Position numbers and translations under genes: made by a program. Of a stretch of DNA of 64,000 nucleotides, positions 63,954 to 64,000 are shown piece after piece. The notes beneath the pieces are model-generated. The model was not told where the DNA came from. It worked only from the letters and a program-made list of their open reading frames with translations, and did no database searches. Source of the stretch: Flagellimonas algicola (GTDB lineage Bacteria; Bacteroidota; Bacteroidia; Flavobacteriales; Flavobacteriaceae); assembly GCF_005937185.1 (NCBI RefSeq), contig NZ_VCNI01000002.1:1642223-1706222 (forward strand), in the 5' to 3' direction. Numbering within the stretch: position 1 is the first letter of the stretch; each line of letters opens with the position of its first letter.

Positions 63954-64000
63954 CTTCTTTTTTTTGAAGTTCATTTGACATATTGTATAGACAGCGTAAA

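Noticed and set aside
63759..63974. 71-codon frame on the minus strand at the right edge
   Set aside because: It starts in a poly-T tract, covers a consensus promoter on the other strand and has no motif.

Overview
The window is chromosomal DNA from a member of the Flavobacteriaceae (Bacteroidota), most likely a marine one. This is inferred from several things: TonB-dependent receptors with STN and carboxypeptidase-regulatory domains, a FecR/ECF-sigma pair, promoters of the Bacteroidota type (TTTG and TAnnTTTG), few Shine-Dalgarno sites, a vanadium haloperoxidase-type enzyme, and short divergent gene blocks. The genus cannot be fixed from the sequence alone. No tRNA, rRNA, CRISPR array or classical insertion sequence was found.

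Layout. 1-7.2 kb: 3'-truncated phenylalanine hydroxylase divergent from an Lrp regulator across a phased repeat array; DUF4136 lipoprotein; a 53-aa DUF5522 gene; a mini-gluzincin; a PLP desulfhydrase/ACC-deaminase-like enzyme; a GH73-LysM lipoprotein; hemL; and a DUF559 nuclease gene bracketed by inverted copies of a hairpin repeat. 7.2-11.6 kb: FAD oxidoreductase with an AraC regulator, then a TetR/hydrolase pair sharing a palindromic operator, a DUF1348 gene, and a second pair of the hairpin repeat. 11.6-17.4 kb: a divergent block with a HmuY-like lipoprotein, TonB receptor and DoxX-like membrane protein on one strand, and a DUF6607-like protein and a flavinylation-motif FMN-binding protein on the other; it looks like a haem/iron acquisition and redox unit.

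17.4-27.7 kb: stress and detoxification genes, each beside its own AraC or TetR regulator (SDR, VOC, NmrA, DUF5367), a membrane-bound class III nucleotide cyclase, a haloperoxidase-family lipoprotein, an SH3 protein and a Spy-like protein. 28-39 kb: large secreted metzincin, two related secreted proteins built from an unfamiliar ~35-residue repeat, an SLC13 transporter, and a TonB receptor-FecR-sigma regulatory set. 39-48.6 kb: a two-gene operon encoding a DarB-like ketosynthase fused to a haem-oxygenase-like diiron domain plus an unrecognised partner, then a four-gene planctomycete-type cytochrome/DUF1501/TIM-barrel operon.

48.6-64 kb: housekeeping genes (lysS, lipB, rnhB) among envelope genes: thioredoxin-like protein, transmembrane LuxR regulator, Pmp3-type peptide, several secreted or lipoproteins, OmpA-like protein, and a porin with a periodic DS-repeat N-terminus. 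The right edge carries a near-perfect promoter with its gene outside the window. The best candidates for undescribed biology are the ketosynthase-diiron fusion operon, the DUF559 gene with its paired hairpin repeats, the LGFDT/DPY repeat proteins, the haem-flavin divergon, and the cytochrome/DUF1501 operon.
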